Origin: Paenibacillus sacheonensis
Lineage (GTDB): Bacteria; Bacillota; Bacilli; Paenibacillales; Paenibacillaceae
Assembly: GCF_009909195.1 (NCBI RefSeq)
Contig: NZ_JAAAMU010000006.1
Span: forward strand, 310,001-374,000
DNA: 64,000 nt
Direction: 5' to 3'
Part shown: positions 33,780 to 42,117 of the stretch, piece after piece
Layout of the letters: each line of letters begins with the position of its first letter
How positions within the stretch are numbered: the stretch's first letter is position 1
Notes under the pieces: model-generated
The model's input: only the letters and a program-made list of their open reading frames with translations
Database searches by the model: none
What the model was told of the DNA's origin: nothing
Program-made: the position numbers and the translations under genes

Positions 33780-36548
33780 CTATTCGCTGCCGCATCCGCC
33801 GATGCGGACCGTGGCAAGGCCGAATTTCGGCAACTCCAGCCGTACCTTGCAGCCTTGATTCGGAAGCTTGGCAGGAGCCAGATCCGCCTTGTGCCTGCCG
33901 TCCAATTCGACCAGCGCGACAGAGGCCGGTTCGGCGCCGATCGTCAACGCGAAGTTTCTTGGCGCATCGCTCGCGTTGAACAGCCGCACCAGCAGATCCC
34001 GGCCGTCACGCTGGATCGAGGTCATCAGGACGGCCTCGTCCTCTACCCGAAGCAGCGAAGGCCATCCGGCTGCGGCCGAGAGCTGCGCGAGTATCGGAAG
34101 CAGCGGCTCCTGCCAGCGCATGCAAGCCTGCGGAACGCCTGCTTGATCCCAGCGGCCGCCATGCGGCAGGATGGAATAACGCGTTTCTTGCACGCCCTTC
34201 AGCGGGCATTTGCCCCACCAGAAGCCGCCTTCGCCGCTCCACCCGAGCGTCAATGCCAAGCCGTCTTCCCGCGAATGCGAGTATCCGGTCGTATGATCGG
34301 AGAACAAAGCGAACCCGCAGTTCTGCTCCTCGTCGTACGCGTCGATCCAATCCAGGATGTTGTTGTGCTTGATCTCGTCCCAGCGCTGAAAATACGTATC
34401 CGCATGCCGGCTCTCCGTCACGTCGAAGGCAGAATGCTTGAACAGGCGGGGATTGCTGCCAAGCGCCGCCTGAAACCGCGCCTGCAGCTTATACCGGGCA
34501 TCGTGATGCGATTTGCGCCGCTCCGTCAGCCGATTGGCCGGCTCGATGTCCCACGGGTCGCCGATCCAGGTCTCCTCCGCGAAGACGAAGCGCGCTTCGA
34601 AGTCCAGCCGCGGCTCTCCGGCGGCGACGGTCAGCACGGTAACGAATTCCGCGTCGGCGAATCGGCCCTTGATCTCGACCTTCGCCCGAAGCGGCCCGTT
34701 CTCGATGATCGTGACGACAGCCGGCGATTCGGTGCTGCTCGCCATCCGCCCCAGCTTGACCGCGTAGCCGGTGTATTCGTTCAACGGCGTTTCCGAGCCT
34801 GCATGGCAAAACGACCGCTGCAGCGTTTTATCGAAAAGCTCGGTGATGACGCCGCCCCTCGAAGCATCGATGCAAATATCGTACAGGTCCGTCGAGATAC
34901 GCGTATATCGTCCGTCGTCCGTTACCTGCGCCTCGGCAGCGGATGCCCATTCTCCTTCGCGATCCGAAGGCGCGATGGAATAATAGCTCGAGCCCGTCGC
35001 TGGTACCTCGGCTTCGAACAGCAGCTCGCCTGCATTCACGCTGCCGTCGCCGCGATAGGTTCGCGTCGGCACGAGCTGGCTCGGAATCTCTCGTCCCGCC
35101 GAATCCTTCACCCGCATCGATCTCGTGCCTGCCGGCGTCGCGATCGCGATGGCCGTCAGCTCCGTCCGCGGCCGACCGAACGTGTTGAACACCTGCACGC
35201 CATAATCTGCTTCGAACACGCCGCCTGCACTTGCGCTTGCTCTTGCACTTGCGCTTGCTCTTGCACTTGCGCTTGCTCTTGCGCTTGTACCCGCATCCGC
35301 ACTGCCGCTTACACTAGCGCCTGCACTTATTCCTGTACTTGTTCCTCCGCCTACACCTGTACCGCCATTCGCACCTGCGCTTACAGCTGCCCATTCACCC
35401 GCACCTGCCCCCACGTATGCACTCGTTCCGTCATCTACGACCGCACCCGCCGCGGAACGGAGGCTGTCCAAGGCGCCGACGCGGATCTCCTCGCAGAGCT
35501 GTTCCGCCATCCAAGTCTGAGCCCCCGCCTGCCAAGCCCATTTACCCCGGCCTTCCTTCGTCGTGGCGCATATCCAGGCGTCGTGATGCTGCGCGAGCAG
35601 CAGCTGATCCCACGCATCCTGGAGCTTCGCCGCCGGATAGGCGTACGAGGTCAGCACGCTCGCGAGCGCCGCGAGCTTCTCCGTCTGGAGCACCGCGTTC
35701 TCCGCGGCCCTGACCTCCCGAGCCATGCGCTGCAGCGTGCCTTCGCCCCACGGCAGCGTACAGCGGACGTCTTCTTGGGTAAACCGCCACTCCTGCTCCG
35801 GACGGGCAGCGATCTCCTCCACATATTCGCGCCAAGTGACATAGTGAACGGCGTCTCCGTCAAGCCACGGCTTCGATTGCCAGCCCAGGTCCTGCAGAAA
35901 GCTGCCTGCCGGATGCGCGATGCCGTTCGCGATGCATTTCCGCACGAATTCCGGCTTCATGTAACCCGCCTCGCTCTCCCAGCAGTTCACCAGCTCCTCG
36001 CACGCATAACGCGGCACGCACGGAATCGACGTGCCGTCCGGCCCGACCCACCATACCGTCTCCGCGTCGATGCCCGACGGATACCCGCCCCAGCCGGTGC
36101 CCGGATTCTTCAGCACGGCGCGCTTATAGCCCAGCGACCTCAGAATCTGCGGCAGGCTGCTCGTCCAGCACGGCTCCTGCGTGGCATACGTATCCACGAG
36201 CAAGCCGGGAAAATGCGCCTCGAGGAGTTGCCGTCCGCGGATCAAATGACGAATATTGCTCTCGCCGCCGATGACCCAGCCGAACGGCTGGGCATAGCTC
36301 CCCGCCAGCATTTCCATTCTGCCGCCTTCATCGTCCCCCAGGCGAGCCTTGACCGCGGCATAAGACTTCGGATCCGTGCGCCGCAGCGCCTCCCAGGAAA
36401 TCGGCTCGATATCCAAGCTCAGCTTCCATTGCGGATTCCGCTCCATCTGCCGAAGAACGTCCGCCCAGGAGCCCAGCGGCATATGGCCCTTGATTCCTCC
36501 GTGATACCCGTCCACGAAATACGCCTTCCCCACTTCTCCGTCCCCCAT
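33780..36548 (-). CDS. GH38-like glycoside hydrolase (alpha-mannosidase-related) with an Ala/Ser/Gly-rich insert
   Basis: The 922-residue product has the start AYFVDGYHGGIKGHMPLGSW and GRMEMLAGSYAQPFGWVIGGESN of GH38-related glycosidases, a central QLLLAQHHDAWIC and C-terminal beta-sandwich blocks (FDFEARFVFAEETWIGDPWDIEP, YSILPHG). Enzymes of this type release alpha-mannose or related sugars. Between the catalytic part and the sandwich (residues about 370-443) is a low-complexity run (SARASASARASASARASASA and Gly/Ser/Thr-rich flanks) encoded by 6-bp microsatellite units, absent from the family. No signal peptide, so it acts in the cytoplasm on imported oligosaccharide. The ATG has no clear ribosome binding site; GTG 36533 is a possible alternative. 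Confidence 0.78.
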   Translation of the reverse strand: MGDGEVGKAYFVDGYHGGIKGHMPLGSWADVLRQMERNPQWKLSLDIEPISWEALRRTDPKSYAAVKARLGDDEGGRMEMLAGSYAQPFGWVIGGESNIRHLIRGRQLLEAHFPGLLVDTYATQEPCWTSSLPQILRSLGYKRAVLKNPGTGWGGYPSGIDAETVWWVGPDGTSIPCVPRYACEELVNCWESEAGYMKPEFVRKCIANGIAHPAGSFLQDLGWQSKPWLDGDAVHYVTWREYVEEIAARPEQEWRFTQEDVRCTLPWGEGTLQRMAREVRAAENAVLQTEKLAALASVLTSYAYPAAKLQDAWDQLLLAQHHDAWICATTKEGRGKWAWQAGAQTWMAEQLCEEIRVGALDSLRSAAGAVVDDGTSAYVGAGAGEWAAVSAGANGGTGVGGGTSTGISAGASVSGSADAGTSARASASARASASARASASAGGVFEADYGVQVFNTFGRPRTELTAIAIATPAGTRSMRVKDSAGREIPSQLVPTRTYRGDGSVNAGELLFEAEVPATGSSYYSIAPSDREGEWASAAEAQVTDDGRYTRISTDLYDICIDASRGGVITELFDKTLQRSFCHAGSETPLNEYTGYAVKLGRMASSTESPAVVTIIENGPLRAKVEIKGRFADAEFVTVLTVAAGEPRLDFEARFVFAEETWIGDPWDIEPANRLTERRKSHHDARYKLQARFQAALGSNPRLFKHSAFDVTESRHADTYFQRWDEIKHNNILDWIDAYDEEQNCGFALFSDHTTGYSHSREDGLALTLGWSGEGGFWWGKCPLKGVQETRYSILPHGGRWDQAGVPQACMRWQEPLLPILAQLSAAAGWPSLLRVEDEAVLMTSIQRDGRDLLVRLFNASDAPRNFALTIGAEPASVALVELDGRHKADLAPAKLPNQGCKVRLELPKFGLATVRIGGCGSE
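35220..35445. repeat. In-frame hexanucleotide microsatellite inside the GH38-like gene
   Basis: From 35225 to 35290 the plus strand repeats CTTGCN units, with an 18-bp super-unit (CTTGCTCTTGCACTTGCG) present about three times. To the right, related but decayed six-base units (CACCTG, CCTGTA, TTCCTC) continue to about 35445. All are in frame and encode Ala-Ser, Ala-Arg and Ala-Gly pairs. Confidence 0.85.
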
Positions 36549-36616
36549 TCATGAATCGCATGATCGGCAAGCGTCCCTCCGCTGCAGCTGGGCGGCGGAG
36601 GGACGACGAATGATGT

Positions 36617-38215
36617 CTATTCGGCCGGACTCTGAACCGGCTGCAAGCCAAGACGCGGATCGCCGAGATCCAGCTTGTACATGACCTGATTGTAATTGTA
36701 GCGCGGCGTCGGAACATGCTCCGTGTACGTGTTCGTATACGTCGCCTCGAAGTAGATGACGCGACCGCCGTCCTTGCTGAAGATCGGATGCTGGGCCGGG
36801 TTATAGAAGGTGTAATTATCGTGCGTGATAATCTTCTTTCCCGTCGTCCACGGTCCTTGCGGGGACGCCGCTTCCGCGTACCAGATCTCGCCGAGCACCG
36901 ACGTCTTGCCGAACAGTTGCTGTCCGATCATGACATAACGCTGGCGGTACGGATTCCACTCGACGGAGGACTGCGCGAGCTGCACCTCTTCGCCGTCGTC
37001 CGCGCTCTTCAGTTGATAGTAGTGCGTATCGTCAGCCGTGATCAAGCCAAGCTGAATCAGCTCCTTCTCCTGGTCCTGCGAGACCGGCGGCGCGTTCTTC
37101 TTCCAGCCCCATACGAGCTTGCCGTTCGCGTCGCGCTCCAAGGAGCTGTTCGCGCCGTCGTAGGCGGTCCCCGGCATCAGGCAGGTGAAGGCCTCATATT
37201 GGTTCGGATCGATGATGGCCTCGTAGCTGGCCGCGACGCGCAAATTCGGAATGCGATGCTCCGTAAACAGCCAATAACCCTTGCCGTTCTCCTCGTAATA
37301 GCTCGCCTGCCCACCCGGATGGCGCCAGTCGTCCTTCGACGGAAATTGAACGACCTGCTCGAACTGCTCCGTCTCGTCATTGAAGGCGAGGATCCCATGG
37401 GATACCAGCTCCGGATTCAAGGTGCTGTAGCCGGCGAGCAGCCGTTCCTTGCCCGTGGCATCTTTGGCCGTCATCAGCCCGAAAACCCAGGCCATGTTCG
37501 CGCCGTCGGACAGCGGCGGCACCATGCTCTTCACGAATCCGTCCGGCTGGGTGAAATACTTGAGATCGACGCCGACGTCGGGATCCAGTCCGCCGTTCCC
37601 GGGCAGCTTCGAGGTCGCGCCCGTCGTACGGAAGTTACCCAGCGGATAGGCCGGCCGATCCGTATCGCCCCAGAACCAATACAGCTTGTTGCGGTACTTG
37701 ATCGTCTGCACGGAGTCCTGCCCCATGACCAGCCCGTTCACGACCGGCTCCTTGATGGGCGTATCGAGGCCGAGCAGCAGGCTGTCGCGATAGATGCCCT
37801 GTCCGGTCACCCGGTAGAGGCGCTCCGCGATGTTGACCCGGTTCATCTGAAGGGTGGCGCTGCCTCCGGGCGTTACCGTTACGGCCTGGCCATGATAACC
37901 GAAGAAATCCGCCGGAACTTCGTAGCCGTCGCTTGTCATATGGAAGAACACGCTTTGATCCATCAGCCCCGGCTCGTTGAACGCGGCTACGCCCGCGCTG
38001 TCCGTGTAATAGGAGATATTGTTCGTCGTCCGCAGCTCCACGAGCGGAATGCCCCGCCCCGTCTGCGAATCGACGACCTTGATCATAAACGGCGCGTGCT
38101 TGTCGGCATACCATTTCCCCCCGAGCTCGCTCGCGGAAGTAATGCCCGGCAGAACGGCCGTCGCGAATAATAGAATCGCCGCTAGTCCCGCTAGTTTCCA
38201 GAAACGCAGTTTCAT
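36617..38215 (-). CDS. Secreted propeller-like protein with a carboxypeptidase-regulatory-like N-terminal domain
   Basis: From ATG 38215 (AGGAGG 11 nt upstream) the product is 532 residues. Residues 1-28 are a signal peptide (LKLAG-type core, cut near TSAS). Residues about 45-115 look like a carboxypeptidase regulatory-like Ig domain (FMIKVVDSQTGRGIPLVELRT, SAGVAAFNEPG, TSDGYEVP). The remainder has repeated blade-like motifs typical of five-bladed glycosidase propellers: YRNKLYWFWGDTDRP, VFGLMTAKDATGKERLLAGYS, WRHPGGQASYYEENGKGYW and YFEATYTNTY. The order resembles DUF4185- or GH43-like proteins; I cannot fix the family. It sits 68 nt upstream of the GH38-like gene and is divergent from a GntR regulator. 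Confidence 0.65.
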   Translation of the reverse strand: MKLRFWKLAGLAAILLFATAVLPGITSASELGGKWYADKHAPFMIKVVDSQTGRGIPLVELRTTNNISYYTDSAGVAAFNEPGLMDQSVFFHMTSDGYEVPADFFGYHGQAVTVTPGGSATLQMNRVNIAERLYRVTGQGIYRDSLLLGLDTPIKEPVVNGLVMGQDSVQTIKYRNKLYWFWGDTDRPAYPLGNFRTTGATSKLPGNGGLDPDVGVDLKYFTQPDGFVKSMVPPLSDGANMAWVFGLMTAKDATGKERLLAGYSTLNPELVSHGILAFNDETEQFEQVVQFPSKDDWRHPGGQASYYEENGKGYWLFTEHRIPNLRVAASYEAIIDPNQYEAFTCLMPGTAYDGANSSLERDANGKLVWGWKKNAPPVSQDQEKELIQLGLITADDTHYYQLKSADDGEEVQLAQSSVEWNPYRQRYVMIGQQLFGKTSVLGEIWYAEAASPQGPWTTGKKIITHDNYTFYNPAQHPIFSKDGGRVIYFEATYTNTYTEHVPTPRYNYNQVMYKLDLGDPRLGLQPVQSPAE

Positions 38216-38442
38216 ATGAAAATAAGCCTCCTGAATGAGTCGATTTTCATTGCCGCTGCCTGATCCGTGATGTCGGTTGTTGTCCCCGCCTTCGTCATAC
38301 GCCCTTCTCCCGCTTAGATATGAAACGCTTTCACAAACGTGGTAATCAACGTTCCGCAAGACGTCCGCGCCTGTTCGATCACGGAGCTTCGCCCCCTTGC
38401 CGAATCATAAAACGCTCGCCCCCACCTCCGCCTCAAAGTTAT

Positions 38443-38691
38443 TATACTAAGATAAAACAACACATACTATGTTCGGCTTTATACTAAACCGAATCTCCAA
38501 CTTTTTCAAACTCTTTTTTGTAAAATTTATTTTAGATTTCCCGCTTAAGTCGCTTATTCGGACATCGAATCACTCCTATATTCCCACTCACCGAAGTAGA
38601 CACCTAAGAAATTCCAATAAAAACAAATAGAAAAAGGCGCTTGCTTGTCGTCAAAACTTAGTATACTATGTTACTAGGAATCCTGTATAAT
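38443..38691. promoter_or_regulatory. Control region with TATACTAA half-sites between the propeller-like and GntR genes
   Basis: The 500-bp intergenic region holds TATACTAA at 38443-38450 and 38480-38487, and the palindrome TTAGTATACTAT at 38658-38669. The motif ATACTATGTT occurs at 38464 and 38663. The palindrome overlaps the -35 zone of a promoter whose -10 is TATAAT (38686-38691) and which leads to the GntR gene. The motif distribution suggests autoregulation and control of the divergent secreted-protein gene. GntR-family regulators of the AraR type bind such palindromes, but the exact operator is inferred. Confidence 0.55.
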
Positions 38692-38722
38692 AAATAGAAA
38701 TGCCGATAAGAGGGTGGACACG

Positions 38723-39835
38723 GTGAACAAGAAAAATGTCGCGCAGCCAAAGTATCAGCTGGTCAAGGATTACGTGCTGTCCCAGATCGAAAACAACGAG
38801 ATGTCGCAGGATGATCGCATCCCAAGCGAATCCGAGTTCGCCAAGCTGCTGGACGTCAGTTCGATTACGGTGCGCAAGGCGCTGACGGATTTGGTTAACG
38901 AAGGGGTGATTTACCGGGTCAAGGGGAAAGGCAGTTTCGTGGCGGGCATGCATGCGCCTGCGGCGGACAAGTCCTCCAATCTGATCGCGTTCGTCATTTC
39001 CGGCATCGAAATGTACGACAGCTCCTATATGCAGATCATGAAAGGCGTTCAATCCTTCATCGCCAAGCACGATTTCAAGCTGATTATCGAGTTCGTCGAG
39101 AACGACGTCGAAGAAGAGCATGCGGCCATCATGAGCCTGATCGAATCGGAGGTGCGGGGCATTCTGATCTACTCCTCCAACCCGGATTCGGCCAAAACCT
39201 ACCTGGATGCGATTCGCAGAAACGCGATTCCGTTCGTCATGATGGACAGATTCCCTTCCGGCCATCCGGTGAATTGCATCTCCTGCAACAACCATGACGG
39301 AGCCTACGAAGCGGTGGAATACCTCATTCAGCTCGGTCATCGCGGCATCGGCTTCGCCGCGCTCGACTTTCACTTGAGCCCGGAGGTCGACCGCTATAAC
39401 GGTTACCGCAACGCCATGCTCGGCGCCAAGCTGCCGCTGAGCGAGGAGAACGTCTATCTGGATAAAACGATCGATTACGCGCAATTAGCGGCCCGGATTA
39501 ACGACGGCGCGCTCACGGCGATATTCTGCGTCAACGACAGACGGGCGATGGAGATGGTCGAGAATCTGATCGCGCAGGGCATCCGCATCCCCGAGCAGGT
39601 GTCGGTCATGGGCTTCGACGACTTCGAAAGCGCCAAGTACGCCAAGGTGGCGCTCAGCACGGTCAAGCAGCATTTCGACGTCCTCGGCTACGAGAGCGCG
39701 AAGCTGCTCATGGAGATCAGCAGCGCCTCCACCTACGGCTACAAGAAAATATTGCTGCCGACCAGCCTGGTCATCCGCGAGTCTACGAGCGCTCCCGGCA
39801 GTTCCGCGCAGCAAGCCTCCCGATCGAACGCGTAA
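38723..39835 (+). CDS. GntR-family regulator with LacI-type sugar-binding domain (AraR-like)
   Basis: The 370-residue product begins with a GntR winged helix (KYQLVKDYVLSQIENNEM, IPSESEFAKLLDVSSITVRKAL, YRVKGKGSFV) and continues with a periplasmic-binding-like sensor domain of the LacI type (NLIAFVISGIEMYDSSYMQ, GILIYSSNPDS, ISCNNHDGAYEAVEYLIQLGHRGIGFA, GFDDFESAKYA). This fusion is that of AraR, the arabinose repressor of Bacillus. The effector is probably a mono- or oligosaccharide. GTG 38723 is preferred: AAGAGGG lies 8 nt upstream, whereas GTG 38714 overlaps it. The regulator is divergent from the propeller-like/GH38-like genes it probably controls. Confidence 0.87.
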   Translation: MNKKNVAQPKYQLVKDYVLSQIENNEMSQDDRIPSESEFAKLLDVSSITVRKALTDLVNEGVIYRVKGKGSFVAGMHAPAADKSSNLIAFVISGIEMYDSSYMQIMKGVQSFIAKHDFKLIIEFVENDVEEEHAAIMSLIESEVRGILIYSSNPDSAKTYLDAIRRNAIPFVMMDRFPSGHPVNCISCNNHDGAYEAVEYLIQLGHRGIGFAALDFHLSPEVDRYNGYRNAMLGAKLPLSEENVYLDKTIDYAQLAARINDGALTAIFCVNDRRAMEMVENLIAQGIRIPEQVSVMGFDDFESAKYAKVALSTVKQHFDVLGYESAKLLMEISSASTYGYKKILLPTSLVIRESTSAPGSSAQQASRSNA

Positions 39836-40012
39836 TCGCGACAGCGCAAATTCCCCTGAATCGCCGCATGGGCATGCCAGGGGTTCATAACGCTTCTGTA
39901 TCGAACTTTCTCTTGTGCACGCAGCCGGGGAAGAGGCCGCCTGACGAGGCTAACCGACGCTGTCCGATATGCCGCTGTACGTCTTGCTCGTCCTGCACGC
40001 CGAACGATTTGC

Positions 40013-40591
40013 TTACGTCGTTCCTTGCAGCTCCCCATTTCGAAACAGCTTGTAATGATGATAAACCTCGCCGTCGATCGTCACGTCGCCTTGCAGCTTG
40101 AAGCCGCATTTCGCGATGACGCTGTTCGAGCCCGGATTGCTTACCAGGGCAAGGGCGTTCAGTTCGTCGACCAGCTCCCGTTCGAACAGATAGCGGATCA
40201 AGCCCGCCGCTGCCGACGTCGTGTATCCTTTGCCGCCGTACGCGCTTGCGATGCCGTAGACGATTTCCCGATTCGGCGCCGGCAGCTCGTCCTTGATGCC
40301 CGTGCATACCCAGCCGATGAACGCTCCCGTGCTTTTCAGCGTCATGACCAGCCGCAATTGCAGATCTCCGATATCCGTCCCCTGTCGCACCGCTTGAAGA
40401 AACCGCTCGTTCCCCGGGATTTCATAGTTCATTAGCCAGTCCGCGCGCATTTCCTTCGATGGCGCATTCCAGCCCGGCAGGAAACGCGCGATCTCCGGCT
40501 CATGCGTAATGCGGTGAAAGTCGTCCAAGTCCTCCGCGCGGAACAACCGCAGCACGATATCGCCGCAGTCGATGCTGAATTCATGATTCAT
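40013..40591 (-). CDS. GNAT family N-acetyltransferase
   Basis: From ATG 40591 (GGGGGATGG 8 nt upstream) the product is 192 residues and has the RimJ/RimL-type GNAT layout: DIVLRLFRAEDLDDF and RITHEPEIARFLPG at the start, LVMTLKSTGAFIGWVCTG, IVYGIASAYGGKGYTTSAAAGLI (cofactor loop), and SNPGSNSVIAKCGFKLQGDV. The upstream frame continues to 40822 through a duplicated GC-rich segment with no protein similarity and is not part of the gene. The substrate is unknown. It is convergent with the GntR gene, separated by about 180 nt with no recognised feature. Confidence 0.83.
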   Translation of the reverse strand: MNHEFSIDCGDIVLRLFRAEDLDDFHRITHEPEIARFLPGWNAPSKEMRADWLMNYEIPGNERFLQAVRQGTDIGDLQLRLVMTLKSTGAFIGWVCTGIKDELPAPNREIVYGIASAYGGKGYTTSAAAGLIRYLFERELVDELNALALVSNPGSNSVIAKCGFKLQGDVTIDGEVYHHYKLFRNGELQGTT

Positions 40592-40640
40592 GTATGTCCA
40601 TCCCCCAAATGACGATTTCATCGCCGGCAAGCGCCGCGCG

Positions 40641-40748
40641 GGTCTTTTCCATGCCCTGTAACGTCCGCTGCGCAGCCCGATCGGCGCTCCGCGGGGGGGT
40701 CTTTCCAAGCCCCAAGACGTCCGCCCCGCAGCCCGATCGGCGCTCCGC
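40641..40748. repeat. Two-copy direct repeat, 57-bp period
   Basis: The sequence GGTCTTTTCC...CCGATCGGCGCTCCGC at 40641-40692 recurs at 40698-40748 with few changes; the last 24 bases (GCAGCCCGATCGGCGCTCCG and flanks) are nearly identical. It lies in the 306-bp gap between the divergent acetyltransferase and lipase-like genes, upstream of both; the rest of the gap has no recognised feature. Confidence 0.7.
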
Positions 40749-40897
40749 TTGTGCCTTACCTCATTCTCTTCGCGTTTGCCATCTCCTGCCGATTTTAACT
40801 TATTTTGTGTAAGCGGCATCATCCCATTTCATAAATCCGATTCGATTGTGGTAAAGTTGAATTAGAGAAATGTTGGCAAGCGAGGAGGCTGCGGAAA

Positions 40898-41743
40898 ATG
40901 AAGGAGCGTATATACGAGCTGCGCTGCAGGGACGGCTCGCGCCGGTATGCGGCGGAATGGGAGCCCGAAGAAGAACGGGAAATCCTTGGCGTCATCGCGC
41001 TCGTGCACGGCATGGGCGAGCATATCGGACGCTATCTGCATGTCGCCGACATGTTTACGCGGGCAGGCTACGCCGTATTCGGCTTCGATCAGGTCGGCCA
41101 TGGACGGACCGAGGGCAAGCGCGGGCATACCAAATCCTATATCGCCTTAATGGACGGCGTCGATGCGATGCTGGCCGAGACGAAGCGGCGTTATCCCGAC
41201 AAGCCCTTGTTTCTGTACGGACACAGCATGGGCGGCAACGTCACGCTCAACTACGTGCTGCGACGCAAACCCGATATCGCCGGCGTCATCGTGACGGGGC
41301 CATGGCTGCGCCTTGCCTTCAATCCCCCGCCGCTGCAATTGATTATCGCCCGCGTCGTGAACCGGCTGTTTCCTTCCTATACGAACGACAGGCCGATGGT
41401 CGGGGATCACCTGACATCCGATCCCGTCATGGTGAAGCGGTACCAGGAGGATGAGCTCGGCCACGGCGCCATCACGGCGCGCTTCTTCCTCAGCGTGCAG
41501 GGAGCCGGATTATGGGCGTTGAAGCATGCCTCGGAATGGCGCGTCCCGCTTCTGCTCATGCACGGCGGTTCGGATAAAGTCACCTCCATCCTGGCCAGCC
41601 GGCAGTTCGCCGAAGCCGCGGGCTCCAAGTGCACGTTCATGGAATGGCCCGGACTCAAGCATGAACTGCATAACGAGCTGGACCGCGAGGAAGTATTCGA
41701 TGTCGCGCGGGACTGGCTGGAGGAGCGGCTGGAGGAGCTGTGA
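40898..41743 (+). CDS. Alpha/beta hydrolase, monoacylglycerol-lipase-like
   Basis: The 281-residue product belongs to the serine-aminopeptidase/monoacylglycerol-lipase group: GVIALVHGMGEHIGRYLHVADMF (oxyanion loop), FLYGHSMGGNVTLNY (nucleophile Ser), LLLMHGGSDKVTS (Asp) and GLKHELHNE (His). It should hydrolyse monoacylglycerol or lysophospholipid esters in the cytoplasm, by family resemblance. GAGGAGG is about 10 nt before the ATG. The gene is monocistronic; a strong terminator lies about 130 nt after its stop. Confidence 0.87.
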   Translation: MKERIYELRCRDGSRRYAAEWEPEEEREILGVIALVHGMGEHIGRYLHVADMFTRAGYAVFGFDQVGHGRTEGKRGHTKSYIALMDGVDAMLAETKRRYPDKPLFLYGHSMGGNVTLNYVLRRKPDIAGVIVTGPWLRLAFNPPPLQLIIARVVNRLFPSYTNDRPMVGDHLTSDPVMVKRYQEDELGHGAITARFFLSVQGAGLWALKHASEWRVPLLLMHGGSDKVTSILASRQFAEAAGSKCTFMEWPGLKHELHNELDREEVFDVARDWLEERLEEL

Positions 41744-41871
41744 AGCATGAGGAGCGCCGATCAATGACGGATATGCGATCGTCGCGCATCCGGCTGCAAA
41801 TGCAAATTGATTGTGCCGCCGTTTACAGGCACATGGCCACAGCGCATGCGCATCATCGCGCAGGAACGAAA

Positions 41872-41903
41872 AAACCGCCCGGCTCAAGAAGAGCCGGGCG
41901 GTT
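41872..41903. terminator. Bidirectional terminator
   Basis: AACCGCCCGGCTC, loop AAGAA, GAGCCGGGCGGTT. It lies between the convergent lipase-like gene and the small 69-residue gene; the A-run (41869-41875) favours the minus strand. Confidence 0.8.
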
Positions 41904-41907
41904 CCGT

Positions 41908-42117
41908 TTATGTCGCAAACGATGGCTTCCGTTCGGAAACCTTGCCGCTGATGATTTTCATATATTCCTTGTCCGTGCCTTCCACTGACGGTCCTACGAA
42001 GACATTGGATGAACTGTCATGCCGGATGAACGTCCCTCCGGCCATTGAAGCTTCACGCATGCCGCCGCTTGCGAGCTTGTAGGCGGATGCCCCCGTTTTC
42101 CCTGCGCGTCGTCTCAT
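41908..42117 (-). CDS. 69-residue protein coupled to the TIR-like effector gene
   Basis: The frame starts at ATG 42117, whose ATGA overlaps the TGA stop of the TIR-like gene (42114-42117); AGGAGGGG lies 7 nt upstream. The strong site and stop overlap make it a credible gene although short. The product is basic at the start (MRRRAGKTG) with SAYKLASGGM, MAGGTFIRHDSSSNVFVG, and TDKEYMKIISGKVSERKPSF at the end. I recognise no family. No membrane segment is predicted. Its position suggests a partner or control element of the TIR-like protein, or a peptide that sets the effector in a standby state; none of this is shown. Confidence 0.68.
   Translation of the reverse strand: MRRRAGKTGASAYKLASGGMREASMAGGTFIRHDSSSNVFVGPSVEGTDKEYMKIISGKVSERKPSFAT

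Noticed and set aside
33855-36554. An 899-codon plus-strand open frame
   Set aside because: It is antisense to the GH38-like gene and shows Arg/Pro-rich composition with a Cys/Thr low-complexity stretch copied from the microsatellite; no similarity or start signal.
40592-40822. N-terminal 77 residues of the acetyltransferase frame
   Set aside because: This part lies on the duplicated GC-rich segment and lacks GNAT similarity; the ATG at 40591 has its own ribosome binding site.
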